DNA of 64,000 nt, taken from G963556115 sp963666605 (lineage in GTDB: Bacteria > Planctomycetota > SZUA-567). The stretch lies in NCBI GenBank assembly GCA_965140405.1, contig OZ223208.1, positions 3,162,001 through 3,226,000 on the forward strand, read 5' to 3'. The translations under genes were made by a program, and so were the position numbers. Shown here piece after piece: positions 19,863-29,279 of the stretch. Below the pieces are notes generated by a model that saw only the letters and a list, made by a program, of their open reading frames with translations, searched no databases and was not told the DNA's origin. Each line of letters opens with the position of its first letter. The first letter of the stretch is position 1.

Positions 19863-20819
19863 TTACCACTCTGGCATTTCGTACTCTTTGATATTTTCAG
19901 CTGTAATAGTTTCAAGTGGAATAAAATTAACCGCAGTAACAGTCTTTCCGTTTAATTTAGCTTGAGCAAGTTCCAAGGTCTTCTTAGAAATATTTTCAAA
20001 GCTTTGAGCAATTGTAACACTCTGCTTTCCATCAAGAATCTGTTGGAATCCAGCTCTACAACCATCAACCGCAACAATATAGACATCTTTCATACCAGCA
20101 TTCTCACAAGCCTGAATGATACCTGCTGCACCATTATCCCAATGACAGAATACTCCCTGAATTTCATCTCCATATTTTACAATGAAGTCTTCCATTCTCG
20201 TCATAGCATCATTTGTTGCCCAAGCATCACAGTTCTGCGTAGCGAGAACTTCAATATTACTACCATCAATAACCTTGTGGAAACCTTGATAACGCTTGAT
20301 CTGAGCATCATGCCCAGCCTGCCCACCAATTTCAACAATTTTTGCACCGTTAGGGAATTTATCAATGAATGCTTTTGCTGCTACCTCACCTGCCATAGTA
20401 TCATCAACACCACAGAAGATATCGCGTATTCCAGCAAATTGCACAGGAAGATCTGAAGAAAATAGACAGACAATAACACCTGCTTCTTTTGCCTCCATAA
20501 GGCTTGGTACAATTGCATTAATATCATTTGGATTTACTGCTATTGCATCTACACCCTGAGCGATACAATTGTTTACATTCTGAGCTTGAATCTGTGCGTC
20601 TGCATTGGGTGAGTCAAGAATAACAACATCAAACCCATACTCATCTCCGTGTCTCTCAAACATCTTAGCAGCATACGCTTGTGATTCATTTGACAACGTT
20701 CCTGGTAAAAAAGCAATTACAGGCTTCTTATCATCTGCATTAACAACACCAATACATGCCACAATCAAACTCAAAACAAATACAAACTTCACAACCAAGA
20801 CAACACTTACTTTTTTCAT
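19863..20819 (-). CDS. sugar ABC transporter periplasmic binding protein, copy 1
   Basis: 318 residues, RbsB-like type I periplasmic binding fold. The signal peptide ends near GVVNAD (about residue 29). The mature protein begins KPVIAFLPGTLSNESQAY, has the VDAIAVNPND strand-turn, GGQAGHDAQIKR and the hinge motif AVDGCRAGFQQIL, and ends EYEMPEW. The ATG follows GGAG. It is nearly the same protein as copy 2 (most residues identical throughout) and more distant from copy 3. All three are 318 residues, pointing to tandem duplication. It should deliver the sugar to the adjoining permeases. Confidence 0.93.
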   Translation of the reverse strand: MKKVSVVLVVKFVFVLSLIVACIGVVNADDKKPVIAFLPGTLSNESQAYAAKMFERHGDEYGFDVVILDSPNADAQIQAQNVNNCIAQGVDAIAVNPNDINAIVPSLMEAKEAGVIVCLFSSDLPVQFAGIRDIFCGVDDTMAGEVAAKAFIDKFPNGAKIVEIGGQAGHDAQIKRYQGFHKVIDGSNIEVLATQNCDAWATNDAMTRMEDFIVKYGDEIQGVFCHWDNGAAGIIQACENAGMKDVYIVAVDGCRAGFQQILDGKQSVTIAQSFENISKKTLELAQAKLNGKTVTAVNFIPLETITAENIKEYEMPEW

Positions 20820-21020
20820 TTCTTTCTCCTGTGTCGAAACATCATCCAGAGCCTTTAATCTAAGGAATGACTGAGAAATATTATTTTGAACAAATAATCC
20901 ATCGTTGATATCTTCGGCTTATTACAATTTTATGGATTTCACAGACAATCTTTTCCTACAAAAGGCAGACTCAACCTCGAAACTCTGTAGTACTCATATG
21001 TCTCACAATATTGCTTCTTA

Positions 21021-21977
21021 TTACCACTCAGGCATTTCATAGCTTTTAATATTACTCGCAGTAATAGTCTCAAGTGGAATGAAGTTGATAGCATTAATAC
21101 TCTTTCCGTCTAATTTATTCTTAGCCTGCTCTAAAGTCTTCTTTGTCATATTTTCAAAACTTTGAGCAATCGTAACACTCTGTTTTCCATCAAGAATTTG
21201 ATTGAATCCAGCTCTACACCCATCAACTGCCACAATATAGATATTATTCAAACCTGCATTCTCACAAGCTTGTATGACCCCAGCTGCACCATTATCCCAA
21301 TGACAGAATACTCCTTGAATTTCATTTCCATATTTAACAATAAAGTCTTCCATTCTTGTCATAGCATCATTTGTTGCCCAAGCATCACAGTTCTGAGTTG
21401 CAAGAACGTTGATATTACTTCCATCAATGACTTTGTGGAATCCTTGATTACGTTTAATCTGAGCATCATGTCCAGCTTGGCCACCGATCTCTACGATCTT
21501 AGCACCATCTGGAAATTTATCTAAAAATGCTTTTGCAGCAACCTCACCTGCCATAGTGTCATCAACACCACAGAAGATATCACGATATTCTGCAAATTGC
21601 TCAGGAAGATCAGATGAGAATAGACAGACAACTATACCAGCTTCCTTTGCTTCCATAAGACTTGGAACTATTGCATTTATATCGTTAGGGCACACAGCAA
21701 TTGCATCAACACCCTGCGCTATACAATTATTAACATTCTGAGCTTGAATCTGTGCATCACCATTAGGAGAATCAAGAATAAGAATATCAAATCCATACTC
21801 TGCTCCATGTCTCTCAAACATTTTAGCAGCATACGCTTGAGATTCATTTGACAATGTACCAGGTAGAAATGCCATTACTGGCTTCTTTTCGCCTGCTTGC
21901 ACAATACTTGAAGTTATCAACATAATACTAAGAACAAACACCAATCTTAACACTGACACAACACTTAATTTTTTCAT
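21021..21977 (-). CDS. sugar ABC transporter periplasmic binding protein, copy 2
   Basis: 318 residues from the ATG at 21977 (GGAG upstream); the longer frame to 22046 only adds a non-homologous leader. Signal peptide ends near SIVQAG. The sequence tracks copy 1 almost residue by residue (start of mature protein KPVMAFLPGTLSNESQAY, end SYEMPEW), with changes such as NPND to CPND and QFAGIR to QFAEYR near the ligand-cleft strands. The high identity suggests a recent duplication. Whether the few differences alter sugar choice is untested. Confidence 0.93.
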   Translation of the reverse strand: MKKLSVVSVLRLVFVLSIMLITSSIVQAGEKKPVMAFLPGTLSNESQAYAAKMFERHGAEYGFDILILDSPNGDAQIQAQNVNNCIAQGVDAIAVCPNDINAIVPSLMEAKEAGIVVCLFSSDLPEQFAEYRDIFCGVDDTMAGEVAAKAFLDKFPDGAKIVEIGGQAGHDAQIKRNQGFHKVIDGSNINVLATQNCDAWATNDAMTRMEDFIVKYGNEIQGVFCHWDNGAAGVIQACENAGLNNIYIVAVDGCRAGFNQILDGKQSVTIAQSFENMTKKTLEQAKNKLDGKSINAINFIPLETITASNIKSYEMPEW

Positions 21978-22118
21978 TACTTTCTCCAAAATAAGAACCT
22001 GCTCAGGCACACACATTACCTGAAAACAACAAAACTTACACAACAAATATAACCTTTAAATTGGTTTATAATTTTAATAACCCTAACAAACGTCTACTAC
22101 AATAGATATAAATTATTA

Positions 22119-23075
22119 CTACCATTCAGGCATTTCATACTCACTGATATTATCACGACCTATAGTATCAAGAGGAATAAAGTTTACCGCTGCAATTATC
22201 GCACCATCTAAAAATTGACGCGCACGCTCCATAGTTTTTTTAGAAATGTTTTCAAAATTTTGAGCAATTGTTATACTTTGCTTTCCATCAAGTATTTGCT
22301 GAAATCCATTTTTACAGCCATCAACTCCAACAATATACACCCCTTCCATTTCTGCATTTTCGAGTGCCTGAATAATTCCCGTAGCGCCATTATCCCAATG
22401 GCAGAAGACCCCATCAATCTCCTCACCAAAAGCTGTTATGAACTCAGCCATTATTTTTTTTGCATCTTCTTTTGACCAAGCACTACAGTTTTGAGTTGCA
22501 AGGACTTCGATATTACTATTATCTATAATCTTGTGAAATCCCTGATTACGCTTAAGCTGAGCATCATGGCCATCCTGCCCACCAATTTCTACAATTTTTG
22601 CACCCTCAGGAAATTTATCAAGGAATGCTTTTGCCGCAACTTCCCCTGCGATTGTATCATCAACACCGCAGAAGATATCACGGTATTTAGTAAATGTAGG
22701 CAGCAGATCTGATGAAAATAGACATACAATAACACCTGCCTCTTTTGCTTTTTTTAGACTTGGAACAATACTTACAATATCATTTGGATTTACTACAATT
22801 ACTTTTACACCGTCAGATACACATTTATCTACATTCTCCGCTTGTATCTGCGAATCTCCACCAGGAGAGTCTAAAATAATCACATTAAACCCATAATTTC
22901 CACCAAACTTCTCAAACATTTTAGCAGCATACGCCTGTGATTCGTTTTCCAAAGTACCCGGCAGAAATGCCAGTACAGGATCTCCAGAAGTAGCTTGGGC
23001 AATATCAGCACTTCCAATTATTAGACAAACAACAACTGCTAATTTAATAATACTCAGAGCACAACATTTAATCAC
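22119..23075 (-). CDS. sugar ABC transporter periplasmic binding protein, copy 3 (divergent)
   Basis: 318 residues, GTG start at 23075 with GGAGG five bases upstream. Signal peptide ends near IAQAT. The fold and C-terminus (EYEMPEW) match copies 1 and 2, but about a third of residues differ, for example VSDGVKVIVVNPND, SSDLLPTFTKYR and SKEDAKKIMAEF. It is the first of the three in the direction of transcription and the oldest branch. The differences sit partly in cleft segments, so a related but different ligand is plausible. Confidence 0.92.
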   Translation of the reverse strand: MIKCCALSIIKLAVVVCLIIGSADIAQATSGDPVLAFLPGTLENESQAYAAKMFEKFGGNYGFNVIILDSPGGDSQIQAENVDKCVSDGVKVIVVNPNDIVSIVPSLKKAKEAGVIVCLFSSDLLPTFTKYRDIFCGVDDTIAGEVAAKAFLDKFPEGAKIVEIGGQDGHDAQLKRNQGFHKIIDNSNIEVLATQNCSAWSKEDAKKIMAEFITAFGEEIDGVFCHWDNGATGIIQALENAEMEGVYIVGVDGCKNGFQQILDGKQSITIAQNFENISKKTMERARQFLDGAIIAAVNFIPLDTIGRDNISEYEMPEW

Positions 23076-23285
23076 AACTTCCTCCCATTAAAATAGTAAT
23101 TTAACTTGAATATAAATAGACAACACACTTTTGCTTGTGCTCAAGTTCGATATTGAGAACAAACCACCGATTCCTACATATATATTTATGATTTTGAGAA
23201 TTTTTAAGTGTAAATAAGATACAACTGCTATTCTATATAGATTTTGTTATTACATATAACAGGGTTATGATTTGATTGTGTACTT

Positions 23286-23310
23286 ATTGCTGGTAGTATT
23301 ACCAAGCAAT
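23286..23310 (-). other. hairpin in the GRE2 to binding-protein-3 spacer
   Basis: ATTGCTGGTA pairs with TACCAAGCAAT around a GTAT loop with one bulged A. It lies 31 nt past the GRE2 stop in a 265-nt spacer. There is no T-run, so it is more likely an RNA processing or stability element, or an operator dyad, than a terminator. Confidence 0.45.
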
Positions 23311-23340
23311 GATTGAAAACAGTAATATAATATATAAGTG

Positions 23341-25737
23341 CTAAAGTACCTGTTCTGTTCTCTCTATAATATCATCCTGAGTTTGAGATGAGAGTACGTT
23401 GAAGAATGCAGAATATCCTGCAACCCTAATTATAAGATCTCGGTATTTATCTGGATTTTTCTGAGCATCAATAAGTGTGTCTCTTGAAACAACATTGTAC
23501 TGAATATGAAATCCCCTGAGCGTATCGAAGAACGTTCTTAGAAGCATTAGTAACTTCTTTCTGTCCCCGAGTTCGTCTAACATTGAAGGTGAAACCTTCT
23601 GGTTTAGTAGGACTCCACCAGTAATTTTATCAATTGGTAGTTTAGAAATTGACTTCAAGACACTTGTAGGTCCATTTACGTCCATAGAGTGTGAAGGAGA
23701 GCACCCTTCGGCTAGTGGTTCACCTGCATGACGACCATCAGGAGTAGCGCAAGTACCAGCCCCTTGTGGTACATTTGCAGAGATTGAAGATGTGCCAGCA
23801 TAGTACACGCCACCAATAGGTCCACGACCAAATCTGGTATTCTTGTATTTTGAAATTTCATCGATATAGCTCTGATACCCCTGAACAACTAACGAATCAA
23901 CATAATCATCATCATTACCATACTTTGGCGCACTCATCATTAATTTTCGTATCTTTGCCCCGTCAGTACCTGAGTAGTTATCAAGAAGTGCATTCCAAAG
24001 TTGCTCCCTTGAAATAGATTTATCTTCATAGACACATTTTTTTATCGCAGCAAGTGAGTCACCAAGATTAGCAATCCCAACTTGCAGCCCACTAATAAAG
24101 TCATAAACTGCGCCACCTTCCTTTATATGCTTGCCTCGAGCGATGCAGTCATCAGTCAGTGCTGAGCAGAGAATATCTGGCACCTCATTCTCAAGAACCA
24201 TATCGGCACAAGAATCCAGTATAACAGTCTGCCTGCAAAAGCGCCTTACAAAGGTATCCCAGAGATTCATAACAGAGTCAAAGCTATCCATATCCTTGAA
24301 ATGCCCTGCACCTTCACATACTCGTTTTCCACTGACGACATCAATACCATCATTAAGAGCAATCATAAGTGTTTTCGGGAAGTTCAAGAAGCTCATTCCA
24401 GTACAGCGGTATCCCCATTTTCCTGGCACAGCAACTTCAACACAACCAATGGCACTATAGTCATAGGCATCTTCTTTATCAATACCTAGAGAAATAAATG
24501 ATGGGATTACGATCTCGTCATTATTGAACGCCGGCATTCCAAATCCACACCTCATCACCTCGATACATTCATTCATGAAGTCATTACTAAGTCCACGATG
24601 ATAACGCACAGTCAGATTTGGTTGAGGGAGGTGAGTTCTAGCAACAGTCTTTAGTATGAGACGGCTTAAATCATTTGCAGCATCCTTACCATCACGTGTC
24701 TGTCCGCCTATTGTGACATTCTGATAGAGTGGGCTACCAGCAGAAAACCTAGTATGACCCCAACTCCTCACTTTATTAATACTAAAAGTTCTTATCCAGA
24801 GATTTTCTAAGAGTTCACATGCTTCTTCTTCACTCATACCATCCTGAATACTCTTCTTGTAGAAAGGATAACAATACTGATCCAGCCTACCATACGAAAG
24901 TGAGTGTCCATTTGACTCTATCTGCAAGACAAGATGCACAAACCAAACACTTTGCAACGCTTCATGGAAGGTATCAGCTGGCTTCATAGGAACTTTTCGG
25001 CATATCCGAGCTATCTCTCTCAGCTCTTCAGCGCGCTTAGGCGAAGCTATAGCAGCCTCCATATCTGCAAGTTCAGCAAAGCGAAGAGCAAAAGCCTCCA
25101 AGGCATCTAACACTATCAGTATAGCCTCATAAAAATAGCTTTTTTTAAGATCAGCAAAATCAGTAAGATCAAGCATACTCAAAGCCTCATTAGTTCTGCT
25201 TCTTACTCCATCTATCCCTTCAGAAAGCACCTTGCTATACGATACCGCTATATGCGCATCACCAGAGGTAATGTTACCTTCATTCTTTATTATTCCAAGG
25301 TCATAAAAGATCTTTGAACTTTCAGGAAACGCCGCATACCCTTTATCCTTCAAAGTCTTGCCTTCCCAATAAGTATTTATATCTCGAAGCTTTGCTTTAT
25401 TACTCTCAGTAATATAAAACCTATCCCCATCACGCTTGTCAAATTCATCAAGTTCTTTTATCACCCAGTCCATCGCATATTCAGGAAATATTGGCGCAGC
25501 TCTATCAGCACTAGCTTGATTACCAACAATGAGTTCATCAGGATTGATATAAATTGACATATTCCGAAGTACCGCATCAACAATATATGCTCTCTTCAAA
25601 ACAACAGGCTTGGACTCATGCTCTTTACATGCCTTGGTTGTCAGAATTGCTCTTTCAACACATATAGTTGGATCGGTATCAAGGATACTTGCCCTGAGTA
25701 TACCTGTTCTCTTATTTAGCTCTCCAAAATAACTCAT
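23341..25737 (-). CDS. glycyl radical enzyme 2, diol-dehydratase type
   Basis: 798 residues. The active-site motif is GCVE with Cys432 and Glu434, followed by VAVPGKWGYRCTGM, and the radical loop is RVAGYSAF with Gly774. The C-x-E motif places it with eliminating GREs (glycerol, propanediol and hydroxyproline dehydratases, choline lyase) and not with pyruvate formate-lyase. The N-terminal DPTICVERA and NPDELIVGNQ segments are family-wide. It differs strongly from GRE1, so the two are not recent duplicates. It has no activase of its own; the one next to GRE1 is the candidate. It is 68 nt after the ROK kinase gene and precedes the sugar-binding protein genes. Confidence 0.93.
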   Translation of the reverse strand: MSYFGELNKRTGILRASILDTDPTICVERAILTTKACKEHESKPVVLKRAYIVDAVLRNMSIYINPDELIVGNQASADRAAPIFPEYAMDWVIKELDEFDKRDGDRFYITESNKAKLRDINTYWEGKTLKDKGYAAFPESSKIFYDLGIIKNEGNITSGDAHIAVSYSKVLSEGIDGVRSRTNEALSMLDLTDFADLKKSYFYEAILIVLDALEAFALRFAELADMEAAIASPKRAEELREIARICRKVPMKPADTFHEALQSVWFVHLVLQIESNGHSLSYGRLDQYCYPFYKKSIQDGMSEEEACELLENLWIRTFSINKVRSWGHTRFSAGSPLYQNVTIGGQTRDGKDAANDLSRLILKTVARTHLPQPNLTVRYHRGLSNDFMNECIEVMRCGFGMPAFNNDEIVIPSFISLGIDKEDAYDYSAIGCVEVAVPGKWGYRCTGMSFLNFPKTLMIALNDGIDVVSGKRVCEGAGHFKDMDSFDSVMNLWDTFVRRFCRQTVILDSCADMVLENEVPDILCSALTDDCIARGKHIKEGGAVYDFISGLQVGIANLGDSLAAIKKCVYEDKSISREQLWNALLDNYSGTDGAKIRKLMMSAPKYGNDDDYVDSLVVQGYQSYIDEISKYKNTRFGRGPIGGVYYAGTSSISANVPQGAGTCATPDGRHAGEPLAEGCSPSHSMDVNGPTSVLKSISKLPIDKITGGVLLNQKVSPSMLDELGDRKKLLMLLRTFFDTLRGFHIQYNVVSRDTLIDAQKNPDKYRDLIIRVAGYSAFFNVLSSQTQDDIIERTEQVL

Positions 25738-25805
25738 TACACTACCTTTTCAGTTATATTTCCAAAGTTAGGATACATACAAAATTAAAAAGTTTCACAC
25801 GCTAA

Positions 25806-26777
25806 TTACTTATTAGCAACCCTCAACGCAAGACTATCACACCGTATCAATTCAGCGGCACCAATCATTCCGACTGAACGCCCAAGTTCAGCAAACCGGA
25901 AGTCTACAGGCAGATCGATGTGGTTTAATTTATTGAATTTATCAATAACCTTTCCAAAGAGTGCATCACCGATATTTGTCAAGCCACCGCCGAAGACAAA
26001 TAGATTGATATTTAAAAGCTGATATATGTTGAATAAACAAATAGCAAGATTGTTAGCCATCATCTCAACTGTCTCTATTGCAAGCTTGTCACCCTGATGA
26101 TACGCTTCAAGGATATGTGCACATTCAAGTTTACTATGCTTTGAGAGCATACTCTTTGCCCCAGCCTTCAGTCTATTTTCAACATGCTTGGGTGCATATC
26201 TACCCGAGGCATATGACATAAAGCAACCAGAGTTCCTACATCCACACTCTATTCCTTCACCATAAGTAGCTATCATGTGCCCACACTCACCAGCCAGACC
26301 GTAGCTTCCTCTGAAAACCTGCTCATTAATTATAATGCCACCACCTATACCAGTACTTGTTGCGACATAGACCATATGTTTACTGCCTCTACCGGCACCA
26401 TGCCTATGTTCAGCTAGAGCAGCAACATTTGCATCATTATCAAAAACAACAGGAACAGGCAGACGTTGACTTAAATAGTCTCTCATTGGAAAATCTCTGA
26501 TATTGGTCATAGATGTTGTCATAAAAACATGACCTTTATCAAAGAGAATATACGAAGGCATACAAACTCCTATACCATCCAACATGTCAACCCTAAGACC
26601 ATTCTTTTTGAGTATGGAATATGTAGTCTCTATAATCCCATCTGAGAAAGCCGGACCATCAGCCTCAATGTCTGTAGGATGCTCTTCACTATAAATGAGC
26701 TTACAATCTTTGTCAAAGAGACCGTATGCTATCTTTGTTCCACCAGCATCAATACCTACAACATATCCACTCTGCAT
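25806..26777 (-). CDS. ROK family sugar kinase
   Basis: 323 residues from the ATG at 26777, seven bases after GGAG; a TTG two codons earlier is too close to that site. Phosphate loop VVGIDAGGTKIAYGLFD at the N-terminus, VVFDNDANVAALAEHRHGAG with the catalytic Asp near residue 110, STGIGGGIIINEQ as second phosphate loop, and the zinc site region GHMIATYGEGIECGCRNSGC. It has no N-terminal HTH, so it should be a kinase that phosphorylates an incoming sugar. It is the first gene of the minus-strand GRE operon and divergent from the GntR/LacI-type regulator. Confidence 0.92.
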   Translation of the reverse strand: MQSGYVVGIDAGGTKIAYGLFDKDCKLIYSEEHPTDIEADGPAFSDGIIETTYSILKKNGLRVDMLDGIGVCMPSYILFDKGHVFMTTSMTNIRDFPMRDYLSQRLPVPVVFDNDANVAALAEHRHGAGRGSKHMVYVATSTGIGGGIIINEQVFRGSYGLAGECGHMIATYGEGIECGCRNSGCFMSYASGRYAPKHVENRLKAGAKSMLSKHSKLECAHILEAYHQGDKLAIETVEMMANNLAICLFNIYQLLNINLFVFGGGLTNIGDALFGKVIDKFNKLNHIDLPVDFRFAELGRSVGMIGAAELIRCDSLALRVANK

Positions 26778-27451
26778 TGGCAATCTCCTATTGCTAGAAC
26801 AAATAATTACTACTACCTCTCAATGAAAATTATATCCATATGTAAAGCTCAACATAAAATGGGAATAAACCAACTATCATCTACAGAATAAAACCATATA
26901 TGGAGCTAAAATTATTACAATTATTTTATATTATAAAAACACCAAACGAACAACCTCGCCTTATAAATTCATAATACTCCACAAAAAATAGCTTGTCAAA
27001 TCGATTACAGTCATATTACAATTAAAGTAAAATATATAATTTTGATATATTACTTAAAACAAAAGGATTACACTTAAAATAATTTATTTTTATTATTTTA
27101 TTATTACAATTAAAAATTGCTTAAAATCTCTAATCACAGCTTTTATCTATCAGTTTTATTACAGTTAAATTACAATTAATCATCCAATAAACTTTAAAAA
27201 CACTAAAGCAAACACTTATAAACCCTAATAATCATATTTTTAATTTGCATTATATCCCTTTATATGATACATTTAAAAGTGTTAGCAACTTATGTATAAG
27301 CCAAAGTTTAGTTGTAATTTAAATGCTATACAATGCTTTAAACAGAGATTGGTAACAACACGTTATTTATATAATGAATTCTACAAAGAATTCATTATAT
27401 CCTTTAAACAAAACTACTTATGAGAATATATACTGAAGAAAGAGATATATA
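26778..27451. promoter_or_regulatory. divergent control region with repeated TTACANTTAA boxes
   Basis: A very AT-rich spacer between the ROK/GRE operon and the regulator gene. TTACANTTAA occurs at 27016, 27068, 27104, 27159 and 27170, a near copy TTACAATTAT at 26915, and an inverted TTAGTTGTAA at 27308. The 27159 and 27170 copies are exactly 11 bp apart, one helical turn. Such an array between divergent genes is the expected place for operators of the regulator at 27452. Their identity as operators is inference. Confidence 0.55.
27369..27400. promoter_or_regulatory. perfect 13-bp inverted repeat containing TATAAT on both strands
   Basis: ATATAATGAATTC, a 6-nt spacer (TACAAA), then GAATTCATTATAT. 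It lies 51 bp before the regulator ATG. Each arm contains a -10-like TATAAT, so it could be an auto-operator over the regulator promoter or an RNA hairpin in its leader. Confidence 0.5.
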
Positions 27452-28579
27452 ATGAACCCTAAGAAGAGCAAAGTAACAATTATACATGACTACTTTAAAA
27501 ACGAGATAGAACTCGCAAAATATGCCGTAAATGATATATTACCTTCAGAAACAGAGGTCGCAGAGACCTTCGAGACCTCACGCCCGACTGTAGCTAAAGC
27601 TTTCAACATGCTCAAAGACATCGGCTATATAGACAGAAAAGCTGGATTTGGGACCTATGTAATATACAACCCTGAGAGCAAAGCAGCATTCAACTACAAA
27701 TTTGGCATGCTTATTCCTCATATGTACAACACAGAAATTTATGAACCTATCTGTGGAGAGATAGCATCTCTAGGAAAGGAGAATAACTTCTCAATAATAA
27801 TCAACGAACACAACTTAGCCCTTACATCTGCATTGAAAAATTTTGATATAGACGAAGTAAGAAGTATAGCCACACAGATTGCAAATAGCTATGTTCAAAA
27901 GAAGGTCAACGGGGTATTCATGGCTCCTTTTGAACACTTCAAAGAAGCATACAGTATTAGCGAATCTATTTATAATATCTTTAAAAAAGCCGATATCCCT
28001 ATTGTTTATATCGATAGTGATTACGCGGAATACCCTTCAACTAGTGATTCTGATCTTATATCACTAAACCAGATAGAGGCAGGGTTTCAGGTTACCAAGC
28101 ACCTTATTGAAGAAGGCTGCAAAAGCTTTGTCTTTGTAAACGGTAAGTTTGTAGCTAATACAATTACCCAGCGCTTAATAGGTGTTAGATTGGCAATAGA
28201 AAAGTCTGGTCTCCCTCAAAGCGCCCTACATGAAATAGTAAAAGACGACGACCCTAAAAAGACCGCAAAGAACATTCTCTGCATAAAAGATCGTGATTCA
28301 TTGATATGCTATAATGATGCGGTCGCAGCATATATACTGCCATCGCTGATAAATGAAGGAGTAAAAATCCCTGAAGAGATAAAGGTAATCGCTTTCGACG
28401 ATGTTGAATATGCAAAACTATTCTCTATACCTCTCAGCTCATACGTTCAACCATGTAGAGAGATTGCCCTAAGAGCAGCAAACACCATGCTCCTAAGAAT
28501 AAAAAATCCAACCCACCCAAACATAAGACTACTCGTAAAAGGCCACGTAGTTCCAAGACAATCAACTAGAATCAAGTAA
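27452..28579 (+). CDS. GntR-type HTH regulator with LacI-like sugar-binding domain (AraR-like)
   Basis: 375 residues. Residues 5-75 form a GntR winged helix-turn-helix with LPSETEVAETFETSRPTVAK and the wing RKAGFGTYV. Residues 85-370 resemble the periplasmic-binding-protein effector domain of LacI repressors: GVFMAPFEHF, DSDY near residue 193, GFQVTKHLIEEGCKSFVF, and AFDDVEYAKLFSIPLSS near the C-terminus. The same pairing is known in the arabinose repressor AraR. It is divergent from the ROK/GRE/ABC operon and most likely represses it until the imported sugar or its phosphate binds. The ATG has a weak AAGAAAGAGA site upstream. Confidence 0.9.
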   Translation: MNPKKSKVTIIHDYFKNEIELAKYAVNDILPSETEVAETFETSRPTVAKAFNMLKDIGYIDRKAGFGTYVIYNPESKAAFNYKFGMLIPHMYNTEIYEPICGEIASLGKENNFSIIINEHNLALTSALKNFDIDEVRSIATQIANSYVQKKVNGVFMAPFEHFKEAYSISESIYNIFKKADIPIVYIDSDYAEYPSTSDSDLISLNQIEAGFQVTKHLIEEGCKSFVFVNGKFVANTITQRLIGVRLAIEKSGLPQSALHEIVKDDDPKKTAKNILCIKDRDSLICYNDAVAAYILPSLINEGVKIPEEIKVIAFDDVEYAKLFSIPLSSYVQPCREIALRAANTMLLRIKNPTHPNIRLLVKGHVVPRQSTRIK

Positions 28580-28606
28580 CCTCTTATTAAAATCCCAAAA
28601 TTTTAT

Positions 28607-28636
28607 AATAACCAGCGATTATTTTCGCTGGTTATT
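28607..28636 (+). terminator. terminator after the GntR/LacI-type regulator
   Basis: AATAACCAGCGA and TCGCTGGTTATT form a 12-bp stem with a 6-nt loop 28 nt past the stop, followed by TATTATT. Confidence 0.8.
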
Positions 28637-28769
28637 TATTATTACCAATAGCTTTATATATAAAAAAGAGTAAACACTAAAAATATTGTTGACTCGGAAA
28701 CAAAAAAGCATACGCTTTGTATCTCAGGAAAAAAGTGCTTTAGATATTACTAAAAATCGGGAGAGTATT

Positions 28770-29246
28770 ATGGAAATAGTAGAAGACCTTACAAGAAAGA
28801 TTTCAAGCATCGCTTCAAAGCGCTCAGGCATGATTAAATCAAACTTGAAAGAACTCCACCATAGATATACTTTTTCAGAAATGCACACTATAGACTACAT
28901 CGGTAAGCATAAAAAAGCGAATGTTACCAAGATCTCAGAGCACCTAAGAATGACACGTGGTGCAATTAGTAAGATCACTAAGCGTCTATTAAAGAACGAT
29001 CACATTGAGAGTTATAAAGTAGCAACAAATAAAAAGGAGATCTACTACAATCTTACGAGTAAAGGGAAGAAGCTATTTAAAGAGCATGACGAGATTCATA
29101 TAAAATTTAACCAGATTGACTCAGAGTATTTCTCAAATATTGATGAAGAGCTCTTAGAATCATTCAATACAATTTTGAGCGGTTACAGCGACTACCTTTC
29201 AGAAAAAGCAGATGTCTTCGATTTATCAAAATCATCAAATAATTAA
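28770..29246 (+). CDS. MarR family transcriptional regulator
   Basis: 158 residues from the ATG at 28770, four bases after GGGAGAG; an earlier TTG start at 28686 lacks a site. The winged helix has TKISEHLRMTRGAISKITK as recognition helix and the wing DHIESYKVATNKKEIYYNLT, then long helices for dimerisation. MarR proteins usually repress adjacent transport genes and release DNA on binding a small molecule. The MFS carrier gene starts 33 nt downstream on the same strand, so it probably controls its own operon with that carrier. Confidence 0.88.
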   Translation: MEIVEDLTRKISSIASKRSGMIKSNLKELHHRYTFSEMHTIDYIGKHKKANVTKISEHLRMTRGAISKITKRLLKNDHIESYKVATNKKEIYYNLTSKGKKLFKEHDEIHIKFNQIDSEYFSNIDEELLESFNTILSGYSDYLSEKADVFDLSKSSNN

Positions 29247-29279
29247 TTCTTATATCTATAAATTACACTGGAGTCACAA

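Noticed and set aside
26778..27451. CRISPR-like repeats
   Set aside because: The repeated boxes are only 10 bp and irregularly spaced, and no cas genes are present.
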